Source of the DNA: Viola odorata
Taxonomy: Eukaryota; Streptophyta; Magnoliopsida; Malpighiales; Violaceae
DNA length: 64,000 bases
Assembly (NCBI GenBank): GCA_963691705.1
Contig: OY829543.1
Coordinates: forward strand, 32,759,523-32,823,522
Reading direction: 5' to 3'
A program made the translations under genes and the position numbers. The notes beneath the pieces are model-generated. The model saw only the letters and a list, made by a program, of their open reading frames with translations. It did not search any database and was not told where the DNA came from. Each line of letters opens with the position of its first letter. Positions within the stretch are counted from its first letter, which is position 1. Shown in pieces: positions 1-11,462 of the stretch.

Positions 1-539
1 GAGAGATCTAGTAGATTCTGGCAGATTTTAACTCCAAAACTCAGATCCACACCAAGATCCCACTTTCCAAAGCCTTTTTTCCCAGCAACAATGTAATACC
101 TCAAGCAACTGTCAAGTCTCCGGTACTAAGCCCATCGATCTGGCCGCCGAACCGGGGAAGAAGAAGATGGAGTGATATGTCGGCGATGAGAGAGGAGGAG
201 GAGAGAAGAAGGAAATGGTGGTCGGGCGTGGTGATTAATGATGGTGGTGTGGAGAGAAGAAGGAAATGGTTGGCTGCGTGGAAAGAGAGGAGAATTGGAA
301 AAGATGAAAAATGAAATTGGGAGAAAGAGTAGTATTTATACCTAGGGTTAGTAACACGGGTCGGGTCAGTTATTTGGAGATTTTTTAAAAGTTAACCCGT
401 GAACCGACCAGCCACTAAATTAGCGGGTCGGTTATGTATCTGTACATAGATGGGTTGGCGGTTTTTAGCTTTTGGCGGGTCCGGTCAAGTTGGGTTGGCG
501 GGTTGAACGGGTTGGGCGGGTCAAATGTTCAACCCTAGT
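1..539. other. Unassigned flanking DNA
   Basis: No gene is recognisable here. Positions 340-540 are rich in GGGTTGGCGGGT-like G-rich repeats and end in CAACCCTAG. This resembles the edge of a decayed DNA transposon, but no target duplication was found. The rest is purine-rich and without a convincing reading frame. Confidence 0.3.
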
Positions 540-1103
540 GGTTGTTGTTATTGGAATTGGAAGGGAGGGAATGTAGTACTAGTTTGGGGTTAATTTTGAG
601 TCCAACTGAAATTTGGATGGTTCCTCCATCCGGGGTTATAGGTGTTGGAATAAGGATTGTTGTTTGGAGGGTACTTATTTTGTTGGTTTTGGTTGAAACC
701 GTAGGTGGTATTCACATGAGCCGTGATATCTTCTGCTGAGGTTGTTTGAAGCATGAAACATTGGTTAGTGTGATGACTTGTTTGACAACATAGTCCGCAA
801 ATGCTTGCAGTAATGCCTTGGTCGTTGTCTTGGCTAGGAACACATGTGGAGAGATTTTTAACAAAATTAGTGATACTAGCAATTTGTTGTTCCAAAGCAA
901 TTGAATTAACAGAAGTAGTAAGGTTAGAGCGCTCCGAAGGGCCATAGTTATGGCTATTCTCAGCCATAGTCTGCAGTAATTGTCTGGATCGGGTGGGCAT
1001 GACATCTAGCAATGCTCCTCCAGCGGCAGCATCTACTCTTTCTTTATCATTTTGGCACATTCCATCATAGACGTATTGAATGAGGGTTTGATCGGCTACT
1101 CCA
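540..1103 (-). pseudogene. Athila-type gag, C-terminal fragment (outer element)
   Basis: On the minus strand, positions 1060-590 encode a 156-residue stretch from the C-terminal half of an Athila-type gag. It has a CCHC-like knuckle (CGLCCQTSHHTNQC) and the low-complexity Asn/Pro tail ending GWRNHPNFSW that is typical of this family. The frame is open upstream into the LTR boundary at 1104. The N-terminal half lies 11.7 kb away at 12791-13340, so the minus-strand Athila at 1104-12790 split this gag. No LTR or pol of this outer element is visible in the window. It is a relic; calling it Athila rather than Tat is inference from the similarity of its tail to the gags at 10282 and 17346. Confidence 0.7.
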
Positions 1104-2439
1104 TACCGGTAGTCGAAGCCGTCAAAAATAATAAATATAACCTGCTACTAATGCACACAAAGGATTGCGTATAATGGTAACAGGGTCAAACTCAAGGACT
1201 AGGGGTAGACGCTCGCTTCAGTGTATGACAAACCAAACCAAACCGAAACTGTAACAAGGCGGGTTCTTGAAAGAGTTTCTTGACTAATGACTAAGAAAAC
1301 AATAACAAACATAAATAAAATAAGTAAGAAATCAATAGAGAGAAGGTCCTCGGTAGAAATCTATCTCTGGTTGCATTTGTGGTCTGCCGCTCATCGGTGC
1401 AAGGATCGACTATCCCTGGCTAGTAGATGTGCTATAGGTACCAGGTACGTTTAGGTCCCCTGCTTTCCTTCGTACGAGAAACTACCCCAAGGTACGTTTA
1501 TGGGGTAATCTTGACACTTCGTCGTCCTTCAAGGTACATTTATGGAGGCAATACTCAAAGGCCCATTAAGCTAAGGAAATACACACCTAGGGCGAGACAC
1601 TGAGTACGTTCGAGGCACTACCCTAACTACCCATTTAACCCAGCCGAATGAGACCAGGAACCTGATTACTTCCGAACTGATTGTCTACTTTACCCCGCAG
1701 CCTCACATTAGTTATTACTATAAGGATGACTTTAACCGCCTAGGCCTAGTTACTAGTTGATTAGGCTTGCAAACAGTCCTAGGTAATTTTACAGTTTAAT
1801 GTTAAATAAATAAATACAAACCAGAGATGTTTTAAACTCAATTAGACCTCACGGCTTCCCTTAGCAACCTTCGATGATTCCTACCAAGAACAAAGAGCTT
1901 AGCCGTCATATTAAAAATAAAACAAATAAAATAAATAAAGTGCATAATTAAAGAAGAAGAGAATGGAAAAAAGAACTCTTGAATATTACCGGTAGGAGCA
2001 AATTGTAACAGAAATAGAGAGACGCTGGAGGCAGAAATTAGGGTCAGAAATCCCAAGTGAAGAAGCGTCCTGAAAACCTAATTACTAAAAGTACTTATAG
2101 AAATTACAAAATAAAATCCTAATTCTAATTGGAGTAGTTTTTCCTAAACGGTCTTTTGCCAAGAGTCAGAGATTCCCTGGATTAATGAGCGGATCTTCAA
2201 ATCTTCTTTTCTCGAAAGTTTCCATTTTCTACGCTGCCCTCCCTCCTACCACGAACCCGCAACTGCAAGGCCTAGCTACCACATCCGTCTGAAATCTAGT
2301 GAAAAATGCATCTTTTTTCAATTTCCTCTCCAAAAGCCTAGATCTGCGAAAAGTAAGGATACAAGGGTATTTCAGTAGCATCAAGATCTAAATAGGCCTA
2401 CAAAAGGATGGGAAAATAAGCACAAAATTCATCACATCA
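1104..2439 (-). repeat. 3' LTR of the minus-strand Athila
   Basis: This stretch is near-identical to 11463-12790 over its whole length. In transcription sense it starts TGATGTGATG and should end in CA; here the end reads CCGGTA, apparently after loss of a base from CCGGTNA. It contains three hairpins whose loops all include GGTACRTTTA (around 1440-1548). An open frame at 1838-2056 is only LTR sequence. Confidence 0.9.
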
Positions 2440-2478
2440 AATTCCTCCACACTACCCCAATGCTCGCCTTCGAGCATT
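2440..2478 (-). promoter_or_regulatory. Polypurine tract plus upstream hairpin
   Basis: In transcription sense, an 8-bp perfect hairpin (AATGCTCG, loop AAGG, CGAGCATT; 2459-2478) is followed by ATTGGGGTAGTGTGGAGGAATT, which abuts the 3' LTR. The purine-rich AGTGTGGAGGAATT is the expected plus-strand primer. The same hairpin precedes the PPT in the other two Athila-type elements of this window. Confidence 0.75.
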
Positions 2479-4002
2479 ACACTTAAAACACCCCCTTATC
2501 AAAAGCAGCCAAAGCATATGAGCGAAATACACTTACCACGCAGGTACTGCAACCAATCAATGCACGACTTCCTACCTAGATAGCATCTCCGTCAAACCCA
2601 AGGAATAACGAAATGGAGGGAAAGACTTTCCTACATTAGCTAGCCGCAAGGAATCCTTGTAAGGAAAACAACACACTCAAAACCAGGGCTAGGTGTTTAT
2701 CACTCAGAAATGCAAATAACAAAGCACACAGTCAGATTCGCAATAGTGATCCGAGTTAAAGTAAACATGCATGGGCAATCAATCAATCAGAAAGACTTTG
2801 CAAAAGGGGAAACGAGGGAGAATGTAGAAGTGTATGGGCAAAAATTGAAAGAAGAGATAGAAGATGGGAAGAAGGAGAAACAGGTAAAGAAGGGGGAGAA
2901 GAAATCCAACTGGAGTTAGAAGGGTTCCTTAGTTGGAGTACAAGGAGAGGTTGGTGAAAAAACGCTCTTCAACCGGCAACAGAAAGGGCTAGACATAGTG
3001 GGACGTTCGAATGCTGTGAGGGATCTTGCTTTTATGCTGGTGCTGGCAATCTTCTGATTTTATGTGTGCTTCCCTCTATTTTTATTGATATATTTTATTT
3101 TTTTGGGGAAAAACCGAGGGAACCCAAACCTTTTTGTTCTTCTTTAGTTGATTTGGCAGCGAAAATATTTTTATTTTCCCTTATGAGTTGCAAGCCATAT
3201 TACTGCTTCTAGCACCTTGGCCTTGTTGCGCGTCTCCCCCATACTGAGTTTTTACTATACCTAGCCTTGCGTGCTACTTTCGAAGATGCTTTTCACCTGC
3301 TAAGGAAAGATAAAAAAAGGATAAGCTCAAGTGGTTAAAAATAAAGGGAAGAAGGGATGGAGTGAATGTCTAGGGTAAGATGATGAAAGAGAGAAAAGGG
3401 AGAAAAAATGCAAAGTCTTTTATCATGTTGTTGCTTTCCCACGTCTGATGGTGCCTATACCCAGGGATCTCATGCGAAACTAACTAGTAACTAGTCATGC
3501 ATTTATCACACAGAAAAGATCATGGCATGAAGGCTCAAAATTGCTCACATGGGTGTATGTTCAGCGATTGCAAGCGACTAGGGCTAGATGTAGTTATAAG
3601 AGCTAGCAGGCAGTGTAGTGGTGCAGGTGGAATTCGTGCACTGAGCAAGTGAATTTTTCTATGTACATAGTGGTCTAAACTATTCATTCTAGCTAAGGGG
3701 TTTTTGAAAAACAATAGGGGCAGTGTCAAGTTTTTGGCATTCGAAAACATATGTGCAGAAAAAAAATACTCCAAGAAGAAACCATGCAATTGCAAGGGCA
3801 AGCAGTCATGCAAACAAAGATAAACATGCAGTCAAGCAAACATGGCAAGCAAACACGAATGTCCCTTCCCCACACTAAGGCAATGCATCATCCTTGGTGC
3901 GGAAAACGGACTAAAAGAAGAAAAGAAACACAGGAAATAAAAGGAGTTCACCAGACTATAAAAAGTACAAAGCCAACCCGAAGGCATAAAGTTCGAGGGG
4001 AA
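2479..4002 (-). other. 3' non-coding region of the minus-strand Athila
   Basis: Non-coding sequence between the third ORF and the PPT, about 1.5 kb. It has purine-rich tracts on the plus strand (2800-2900, 3350-3415), which are pyrimidine-rich in the transcript, and it matches the equivalent region of the other two Athila-type elements in order and landmarks. No convincing protein-coding frame was seen. Confidence 0.65.
3861..3900 (-). promoter_or_regulatory. Internal PPT-like tract with AGGA-loop hairpin
   Basis: In transcription sense, GCACCA-AGGA-TGATGC (3900-3885, five of six pairs) is followed by ATTGCCTTAGTGTGGGGAAG. The hairpin loop, the AGTGTGGGG core and the position just after the third ORF match 24823-24861 and 59414-59455. 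Its role is unknown; a second plus-strand priming site is one possibility. Confidence 0.5.
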
Positions 4003-5485
4003 TCATGGGTTTTCCGGAGGCCTGAGCCGAGATGCAATCTCGTCTGGGAGTGTCTGGAGTAGGGAGATCAAGGTGCGCAGGAGGGCGTTAGTCTTGGCAA
4101 AAGCTTCAGGAGTCGGGGCAGCAACAGTCGTGCCATGAGAGTCTAGGCCTGGGTGCATAGTGGATGGAATAGAGGTAGCTTGAGGACCGTCTGCAGCTAG
4201 GTCAGGCCCACTTGAAGTTGCCACCATTCTTGGCACTGAAGACTCGACCCTTGGTACCTGTACAACCTGCACCAAGTGAAAGTAACCCATACCATCAAGG
4301 GTACGGACGTTAAGTAGTTTAAAACCAACAGGCGAATAGAGACCACAACTAGAAATATCAAGGGCACGGTGGTGGACATCAAGCCTAGTAATAAGAGACC
4401 CGAGGAAAGGATTCCTAGCATAAGTTATTATAGTGTTAAGTTCATTGGAAATCCAGTACCTTAAGTTGACCTTGTGGCCATGCTGCATACACCACAAAAA
4501 AAGACTTCCTGCACAGACAGCTGGCCGAGGAGTTCAATTTGCCAGCAAAAGTGAAGGCGAGGTATCGGTGCAGGATAGGAAGGGAGGGGTCAATTAGTTC
4601 GTGGCCCTTGGAACGACGGGAGCTATATGTGGCAGTGGGGTAACCAGTAAGCTCCCTGATGGCTGCATCTATATCAAAAGACGCGGGATAGGCCGCAAAA
4701 GCACACAAATACCAAGGGGCACCTAGATCAGACTCACGGACAAAACCAAGCATAACATTAAACTGGTCCAGTGAGAGATGGGACCACTGGTTCACCAGCT
4801 GGAAATTCACAACCTTGTCTACCCCTAGTTGCAGACTACCCTTCCCTTTCTGTTTGATCTTGTCGTTATCAAACCAGAAAGAGGTGAAGAACTCATGACT
4901 CAATTCTAAATACACAGAGTGCTCTAAATCAAATAGATCATCCCACCAGATGTTCCTAATGAATTGCTTCACATGACCACCCACAACCATCTTATCAAGC
5001 AAATCATAATCAAGGAAAGCGCACGGGACAAGACTTTTTCCATGCAAGGCAAGCAATTTCTCAATACTAGTTTTATCAGGAAAATCCAGCCAACCATGCA
5101 AACGAGAAAGGTCAGGTGTCACCTGGGCTAAGGGCATCGGTGTGCCTGTTCGGGCCTATGCTGAGCGTGATGCGGGAGTGGCGATGGGTGTCTTGCCCTT
5201 GCTACTCGCGGTACGTAGGGACTTACGCGACTGAGTGGGTACTATAGGGGTAGCAGGGGCTTTGCGCTTGGGTCGAGACGGGGGAACCTCTTCCACCTAT
5301 TTTGTTTCCTCAACCGTAGGTGCGGCTTCGGTCATCTCATCATCATCATCCTCCTCATCCTCAATGGGTACTAACAACTTTACCTTCTTTTGTTTAGACT
5401 GCCCCTCGGCATAGGAGATGGGCTTGACTAGACGTCCACGAAAGGTCATACCCCGCCGCATGGGCAAGCCACTGGGTAGTTGCAA
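4003..5485 (-). pseudogene. ATHILA ORF1-like third ORF (env-position), degraded
   Basis: Three minus-strand frames (5485-5297, 5137-4442, 4497-4003) together cover one protein, interrupted by stops and a frameshift. The N-terminal part is basic and then acidic (KKVKLLVPIEDEEDDDDE). The middle holds the family core with LFDLEHSVYLELSHEFFTS, close in pattern to LFFLEHPTFVELSVEFFTT at about 23730-23790 in the plus-strand Athila. The C-terminal part is Pro/Ser/Thr-rich. The product resembles the ATHILA ORF1 protein found after pol in this lineage. It has been called env-like because of its position, but no signal peptide or clear membrane anchor is visible here and its function is unknown. Confidence 0.75.
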
Positions 5486-5734
5486 AGTCGGTGTTGGAGA
5501 GAGGGATTCTGGAAAGCAAAAAGAAAAAGTAGAGAGATGGAGAGATAGAGGAAGTAAATGAAAAAGGGGAGAAAGAACTTCCTATTCAAGGACTAAAAGT
5601 ACTAGCCGTTGTCCTCATGCTGTCGTGGCGCCTGGTAAGTGGTCACCCATCAAATCTCAACCGCCATAAGATCCCAACTGATATCAATCCCTATCAAATA
5701 AAGAATTCAAACTTTAAAAGGAGTGGGGGAAAGT

Positions 5735-5970
5735 GTCAGAAAAGGGATAAAATAAAAGGGAAAAGGAGTAATTGAAATTAAAAAAAAATCAGGGAAAGAA
5801 GGAAGGAAGAGAAAAATCAGGAAAAAGAAAATAAGGAAAGAAAAATCAAAAAATAAAAATAATAAAAAAAATATGGGGAAAGTCTGAAAGAATAAAATCA
5901 AAAGGGGAAAAAGGGGGGAAAGGGGAAAATAATTAAAGGAAAATGAAAGAAAAAGGGAAAGAAAGAGAGA
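5735..5970 (-). other. Pyrimidine-rich tract between pol and third ORF
   Basis: On the plus strand this is almost pure A/G, so the transcript is C/U-rich for more than 200 nt. It lies between the end of pol (6043) and the third ORF. The plus-strand Athila has a matching tract at 22280-22510. Such a tract could support a splice acceptor for a subgenomic mRNA of the third ORF; that role is inference. Confidence 0.5.
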
Positions 5971-6042
5971 GGGTAAGAGACATGGGTTGCCTTCCACATA
6001 GCGTCTTGGGTCACGTCCAGGCCTGGACACTAGTTGCAACGA

Positions 6043-7229
6043 TCACTTCGAGTCAGGTGGGTCAACCACACCTAATTCCTCGGTAGTGAACGGTTTGAAC
6101 CTTTCATAAAAAGGTTTCAAACGGTTCCCGTTGACTTTGAGAATGACTCCGGTGTCCAAACTTTGGATTTCGATGGCGCCATGGTTATAGATGGTTGTGA
6201 CTACTTATGGACCTGTCCACTTGGACTTTAACTTACCTGCGAACAACCTAAGATGAGAGTTGTACAATAAAACCTTTGTCTTATAGTGAAAGATTTGGGA
6301 GAGAGCAACTTATCGTGGTAGGCCTTCATCTTGCCCTTGTAGATCAAAGAATTTTTGTAGGCCTCATCGTGAATCTCTTCCAATTCCTAAATCTGCAGTC
6401 GTCTGTGTTGTCTGGCTCGTCGACATCCATGTTGACTTGGCGGGTGTCCCAAAAGGCCTTGTGCTTGATTTCAACTAATAGGTGGCACAGCTTGCCATAG
6501 ACAACTTTATAGGGTGTCATACCGATGGGGGTCTTGAATGTTGTCCTGTAGGCCCACAGGGTGTCATCAAGCTTCAGGCTCCAATCCTTGTAGGACTGGT
6601 TCACAGTCTTTTCTAGGATGGACTTAATTTCGCGATTGGACACCTCAGCTTGGTCGTTCGTCTGCGGATGATAGGTTGTGGACACACGGTGAGTGACGCC
6701 ATACTTGGTGAGCAAGTTGGTGGCAACGCAGTTGCAAAAGTGAGACCCACGGTCACTAATGAGGGCGCGTGGGATTTCGAACCTGTGGAAAATATAAGAG
6801 CAAAGAAAAGCCGCAACCACTTTGGAATAGTCAGTCCTAGTCGCCTTGGCCTCGACCCATTTAGAAACGTAATCGACCGCAAGGAGGATATAAACGTTGC
6901 CAAATGAGCTGGGGAAGGGACCCATGAAATCAATACCCCCAATATTGAAAATTTCGTAAGCAATAATACTTGTGAGGGGTATCTGGTTGCGGGCACCGAT
7001 ATTACCTATAGCCTAGCAGCGATGGCAAGCAGTACAGAACATGTAACTATCCTTGAATAAGGACGACCAGTAGAGTCCCGCTTCCAAAACTTTCAATGTT
7101 GTTTTCTTAGCTCTGAAGTGGCCTCTTTCTGTCGTGAGTGACACAAGTTGAGGATGGAGGGAACCTCGTCCAAGGTCACGCAACGTCGGATCATTTGGTC
7201 AGAGCAATGCTTCCAAAGGTAAGGGTTAT
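6043..7229 (-). pseudogene. Integrase, minus-strand Athila
   Basis: Integrase inserts the cDNA into host chromosomes. The catalytic core is visible at 6925-6344: VDYVSKW supplies the first Asp, SDRGSHF the second, and [10 protein letters not shown] the Glu. A Zn-binding HHCC region lies upstream (about 7226-6926) but is shifted in frame. The C-terminal domain ends near GNRLKPFYERFKPF and stops at 6043-6045. The core frame is open, but flanking stops and shifts, plus an inverted duplication just upstream at 7230-7427, make it non-functional. It belongs to the same pol as the RT at 7428-8928. Its closest match in the window is the integrase at 21072-22211. Confidence 0.85.
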
Positions 7230-7427
7230 CCCAAACTGTTCAGTTCCCATGGTTTTCAGACATAGCTAACTATTGTGCCACTAGTGTTTTCCCTGCGGAT
7301 TCCCATACGAAGCTCCTTGCATATCGCTTGATACGATTCTTTTCAGATGCTATGGAATCCGTAGGGAAAACACTAGTGGCACAATAGTTAGCTATGTCTG
7401 AAAACCATGGGAACTGAACAGTTTGGG
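7230..7427. repeat. 74-bp inverted duplication inside pol
   Basis: Arms 7230-7303 and 7354-7427 are reverse complements with a single mismatch, separated by 50 bp. The right arm is in its normal place and encodes the RNase H-integrase spacer (DEHLCLAQTVQFPWFSD). The left arm is an extra inverted copy placed just before the codons for NPYLWKHC. The plus-strand Athila has no such insertion at 20870-21056, so the arm was gained in this lineage or copy. Confidence 0.9.
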
Positions 7428-8928
7428 CAAGACAGAGGTGTTCGTCCGAAAAGGTGTCATAGATGGGTATCAACGAATTGTCCTCTTGTAATGGCAAGTG
7501 ACTGAGGTGGTCAACAATGGAGTTCTTAATCCTCTTCTTATCTCGTATCTCTATGTCAAATTCTTGAAGTAGGAGGATCCACCTAATAAGCTAGGGCTTG
7601 GCGTCTTTCTTCGTCAAAAGGCATTGAAGGGCTACGTGATAAGAAAAGACGGACACTTTAATACCAAGGAGATACTGGCAAAACTTATCTAATGCAAAAA
7701 CAACAGCTAAAAGCTCCTTTTCAGTGGTGGTGTAATTGTGTTGGGTCGCATCCATGAGCTTCGAGGCGTAGTAGATGACATAAGTTTTTGTTGTTTTTCT
7801 TTTGACCTAATACTGCACCAAGGGCGTTGTTGCTAACGTCGCACATTATCTCAAAGAGGAGTGTCTAGTCTGGCGCTCAGATGATAGGGGCAAAGATGAG
7901 CTTCTGTTTGAGAATGTCGAACGAGGCCTTGCAGTTTGCGTCGAACACAAAGTCCATATCTTTCTAGAGCAGCTGGCATATAGGCTGGGTAATCTTGGAG
8001 AAATCCTTGATGAACCGCCTATAGAAACCTGCATGACCAAGAAAGGAGCGTACTTCACTAACACAAGTTGGATAAGGAAGGGATTTGATTACCTCAATCT
8101 TGGCTTTGTCCACTTTAATTCCCTTACGAGAAATGATATGACCTAGGATGAGGCCTTGATCTACCATAAAATGACACTTCTCAAATATAAGCACAAGGTT
8201 AGTCTCAACACATCTTTGCAAAATTTTACGTAAATTAGATAAACATTTAGGAAATGAATTGCCATAGATGGTGAAATCGTCTATAAATACCTCAATACCA
8301 TTTTACACGAACTCGGAAAATATGTTTACCATACAACGCTGAAAAGTGGTTGGGGCATTACAGAGCCCAAAGGGCATCCTCCTATAGGTGAAAGTGCCAA
8401 AGGGGCATGTGAAGGTGGTCTTGTCCTGATCGTCTAGGGCTATCGGGATTTGGTGAAAACTAGAATAACATACCAGACAGCAGTAGTGTGACGGTAGTCG
8501 ATACAAACACGCCATCCGTTCTGTATACGGGTAGGGATAGGCTCACTGTTCTGTCCAGCGGTGATTGTGATACTTGTCTTCTTCGACACGACCTGGATGG
8601 GGCTTACCCATGTATTGTCCGAGATGAGGTAGATAACACCTGCGTCTAGCAATTTAAGTACCTCTTTTTTCACTACCTCCAACATTGGGGGGTTCAAGTG
8701 GTGCTGGGGCTGGAAGATTGACTTGCTCTCATCTTCTAAGTGAATACGGTGAGTATATATGGTTGGAGACAGTCCTTTGATATCAGCGATGGTCCATCCG
8801 ATGGCCTGTTTGAACTCCTTCAATAGGACCACCAATTCCTGTTCTTCTTCTGCGTCAAGCTTGCTCGAGATGATCACGGGTAGTGAGATGTCGTCGCCTA
8901 GGTACGCGTATTTGAGATGCGAGGGCAA
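7428..8928 (-). pseudogene. Reverse transcriptase and RNase H, minus-strand Athila
   Basis: RT makes cDNA from the element RNA and RNase H removes the template. Recognisable RT blocks run from MPSHLKYAYLGDD (8928) through GVIYLISDNTWVSP and NGWRVCIDYRH. A deletion of several codons follows, and then FHQIPIALDDQDKTTFTCP, RRMPFGLCNAPTTFQRCM and the catalytic EVFIDDF, where FIDD stands for the usual YxDD. RNase H follows (about 7960-7560) with frameshifts; the ALGAVLGQKK block is still readable. Loss of the segment after IDYRH and the stops make it inactive. It is co-linear with the intact-order RT of the plus-strand Athila. Confidence 0.85.
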
Positions 8929-8939
8929 GGTCTTTAATT

Positions 8940-9846
8940 CTAAGTTAGGTGCCTATACAAGAGAGGAATTTTAGTGTGATTAGTAGTTAAAGGTGTAGTA
9001 ATGGAGGCAAAAGTGGCGGGAAGGTGGGCTTCCAAAGTAGCAACAACATCGCGTAGCTCTAGTGGAGTCACGAATTTGGAGTCCATGATGTCTAATGCGG
9101 TGGGTGTGAAACTCCTGTCTAGGGCTAGCTGTAAAGGGTCAGCAGAGAACAAATCAACAATTTCATCAATATCAGGATTAATAACATTAACAAAATTAAC
9201 ACTAGTTGATTCAGAAGGGAAACGCATAGCCTCGAGTATGCTGAATTTGACGATCTCTCCATCGAACTTAGGAGTGATAGAGGCGTCATGGACGTCTATC
9301 TTGGCCCTGGCTATTCGAAGGAACGATCTGCCTAGTAGTACGTAGGAAGGTTTGGTGGATTGCTCATCCTCCATGTAATGATGTAGAAGTCCGCTGGAAA
9401 CAGGAACTCACCCACCTGGACCAGAATATCTTCTATAACTCCCTCGGGGTAGACGACTGATCGGTCCACCAATTAGATGACAACTCGGGTAGGCTTGAGG
9501 GGACCTAGGCCTAGGCTGTTGTAAATTTTCAAGGGCATCCCCTGATCCTTACACTTTGGTGGTATCTTACTTTGAATGACGGCTGAGACGTTAACTCCTA
9601 CACTGATTTGTTCACTCCTGCCAATTTACATTTGTTAGGGCATAAAGACTTTAAGAATTTCGCATAGCGAGGAACATTTTTGATAGCTTGCAAAAGGGGA
9701 ATGTTAACTTGGACTTTACTGAACATGCCATAAATCTCACAGTCTTCCTTATCTTTTTTCATTTTAACTAACTGTTGAGGAAAGGGTATTTCAAGGACTT
9801 TCAAGATAAACTCTTTGGAAAATTTTGGGTTATCTTCAATTACCAT
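8940..9846 (-). pseudogene. Protease and gag-pol linker, minus-strand Athila
   Basis: The minus frame at 9846-9598 encodes the pre-protease segment (ISLRSGT-type linker upstream, then FPQQLVKMKKDKEDCEIYG). The frame at 9374-8940 encodes the region after the active site (KPSYVLLGRSFLRIARAKID), ahead of RT. The catalytic Asp segment lies between these frames, around 9600-9375, in sequence with stops. The order linker-PR-RT is the same as in the plus-strand Athila. The product would be an aspartic protease that processes Gag-Pol; this copy is broken. Confidence 0.7.
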
Positions 9847-10281
9847 ATTATCGCTCTGTTTCCTAGAGGCGTAGACTCATTTTTCCTTTTCCACCTTTGC
9901 TTTGGCTTCTTTGGCTGCGGGTTCAGGTTCTGGCAGTTCAGCGTCTACGGCTGGATGCACGCGGGATAGTACCTACGTACCACTGCGGAGTGATATTGCA
10001 CATGCTCTATGTTTGGGATTAGCATCTGGATGAGATGGCAGTCGCCCTCCGTTCCTCAATTCCTTCATTTTTGCACTCAAAACACCTAACTATTTTTCCA
10101 ATTCAAGAACAACATTTGTGAGATTCGCTACGTCAGCAGCTAGGGGTGCGGGAGGAGTTGGTCCTTGATGAGTTTGGTACTGGTACTGCTGGTTGTTGGG
10201 ATGGTTAGGTCGTGGTTTGAAGTTCTGGAGATCGAAGGGTGGCTACTGCTGGCTAGGCCCAGACACTTGATTATTGGTTGA

Positions 10282-11408
10282 CTAACTAAGATTAGGGTGT
10301 CGCCATCCATTGTTGTAATTCTGGGTGTATAGTTCAAACTTCCCAAGAGCAACGTTGTAATTACCCATGGCGTTCACTTGTATCTCATTAGGAATGTGGG
10401 GCCAAGCGTCCGTAGGATGGTCAGTAAAATTATAAAAACTGCATGCCTTGATCTGAATGGGTTTCCCAAAGGACATATTCTGAATCATTCCAGTGACGGT
10501 GGACAGTTGGTTCTCAATGGCGGAGGAGCGCTCATGCTGAACGTTAGAGGTTCCTTGCTCTAGTGTTATGACGTTCTTGGCCATGAGCTCTAAAAGGGAT
10601 TTCGCTTCTACGGGTGTAAGGGTAACTAAGGAGCCGCGGCTGGCAGTATCGATCAGATCTTTGTCTCGCCCTTGCAATCCCCCGTAAAAATACTGGATAA
10701 GTGTGTGATCGGCAAGGTTGTGCGATGGGTAGAGATCCTGCATCTTTTTGAACCATTCGTAGTATTGGCCCAAATTCTCATTGTCTTTCTAGACGATGGA
10801 CACCAATTGTTTTGGGGTAACGCTGGACATGGAACTAGGGTAGTACTTATCCGTAAAGGCCTTGAATATATCAGCCCAGCTAGTTATGGATAGGGGTGGC
10901 AGGTCATAGAACCAATTTCTAGCATCATCTTCGAGTGACCACATGAATGCTCTCAACTTAACCTAGTTTAGGTCAACTACAGCTGGTTTCATGGCTTCAC
11001 AGATGAAGTGTAGCTGCTGGAGATATCGGAGTGCACTCTCCTTGGGAATGACATGGAACTTGGGCAAGTAGTTGAGGACAGAAGACTTAATTACCCAATC
11101 GTTGGCTACCATAGGCCATGCTATGTAGTTGGCAGTGGATTCAGTAGTGTTGTTCAGGTCCTCTATGGTATGGTTGTTAACAACCTCTATGTTTTCCGCC
11201 ATGATAGGTTGTTCGAAGGGTACTGGGTCCTCAACGTCTAGGTCGGGGTGCTCGATACCGTCTGGATTATCTAGGTTGGGGGATTTGTCTATGGTTGGGA
11301 AACAAGAGCAGCAACAGAGGATTGTTTGGCTAACCTTCGGGTCAAACTTTCTGTTCTTTGGATTTCTGGATCATAAGGCTCTAAAGTCGTGTTGGAAGAC
11401 TTGGTCAT
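10282..11408 (-). pseudogene. Gag, minus-strand Athila
   Basis: Gag forms the virus-like particle. A minus-strand ATG at 11408-11406 (MTKSSNTTLEP) lies 31 nt after the PBS, the likely start. Stops follow within about 40 codons. The frame at 11202-10963 carries MAENIEVV... to the retrotransposon gag core (LPKFHVIPKESALRYLQQLH), and the frame at 10773-10282 carries its second half plus a degenerate zinc knuckle, CSFYNFTDHPTDAW, in which two of the three Cys are replaced. It ends NNGWRHPNLS at a TAG. An open linker with an AISLRSGT-like block continues to about 9850. Confidence 0.8.
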
Positions 11409-11439
11409 ACAAACAAAAAGAGAGAGTTAGTATAGTTAG

Positions 11440-11457
11440 TCCCCGACAACGGTGCCA
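11440..11457 (-). promoter_or_regulatory. Primer binding site (tRNA-Asp type)
   Basis: In transcription sense it reads TGGCACCGTTGTCGGGGA, directly after the 5' LTR and a short AT-rich gap. It matches the 3' end of tRNA-Asp, as read from the tRNA sequence at 47107-47181, with two differences. Minus-strand cDNA synthesis would start here. Confidence 0.85.
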
Positions 11458-11462
11458 AAATT

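Noticed and set aside
342..537. Possible MITE with CTAGGGTT...AACCCTAG ends
   Set aside because: Only about eight terminal bases match and no target duplication is visible; G-rich repeats inside could give this by chance.
7230..7427. Foldback transposon in pol
   Set aside because: One arm is native pol sequence and there is no target duplication; it is a local inverted duplication.
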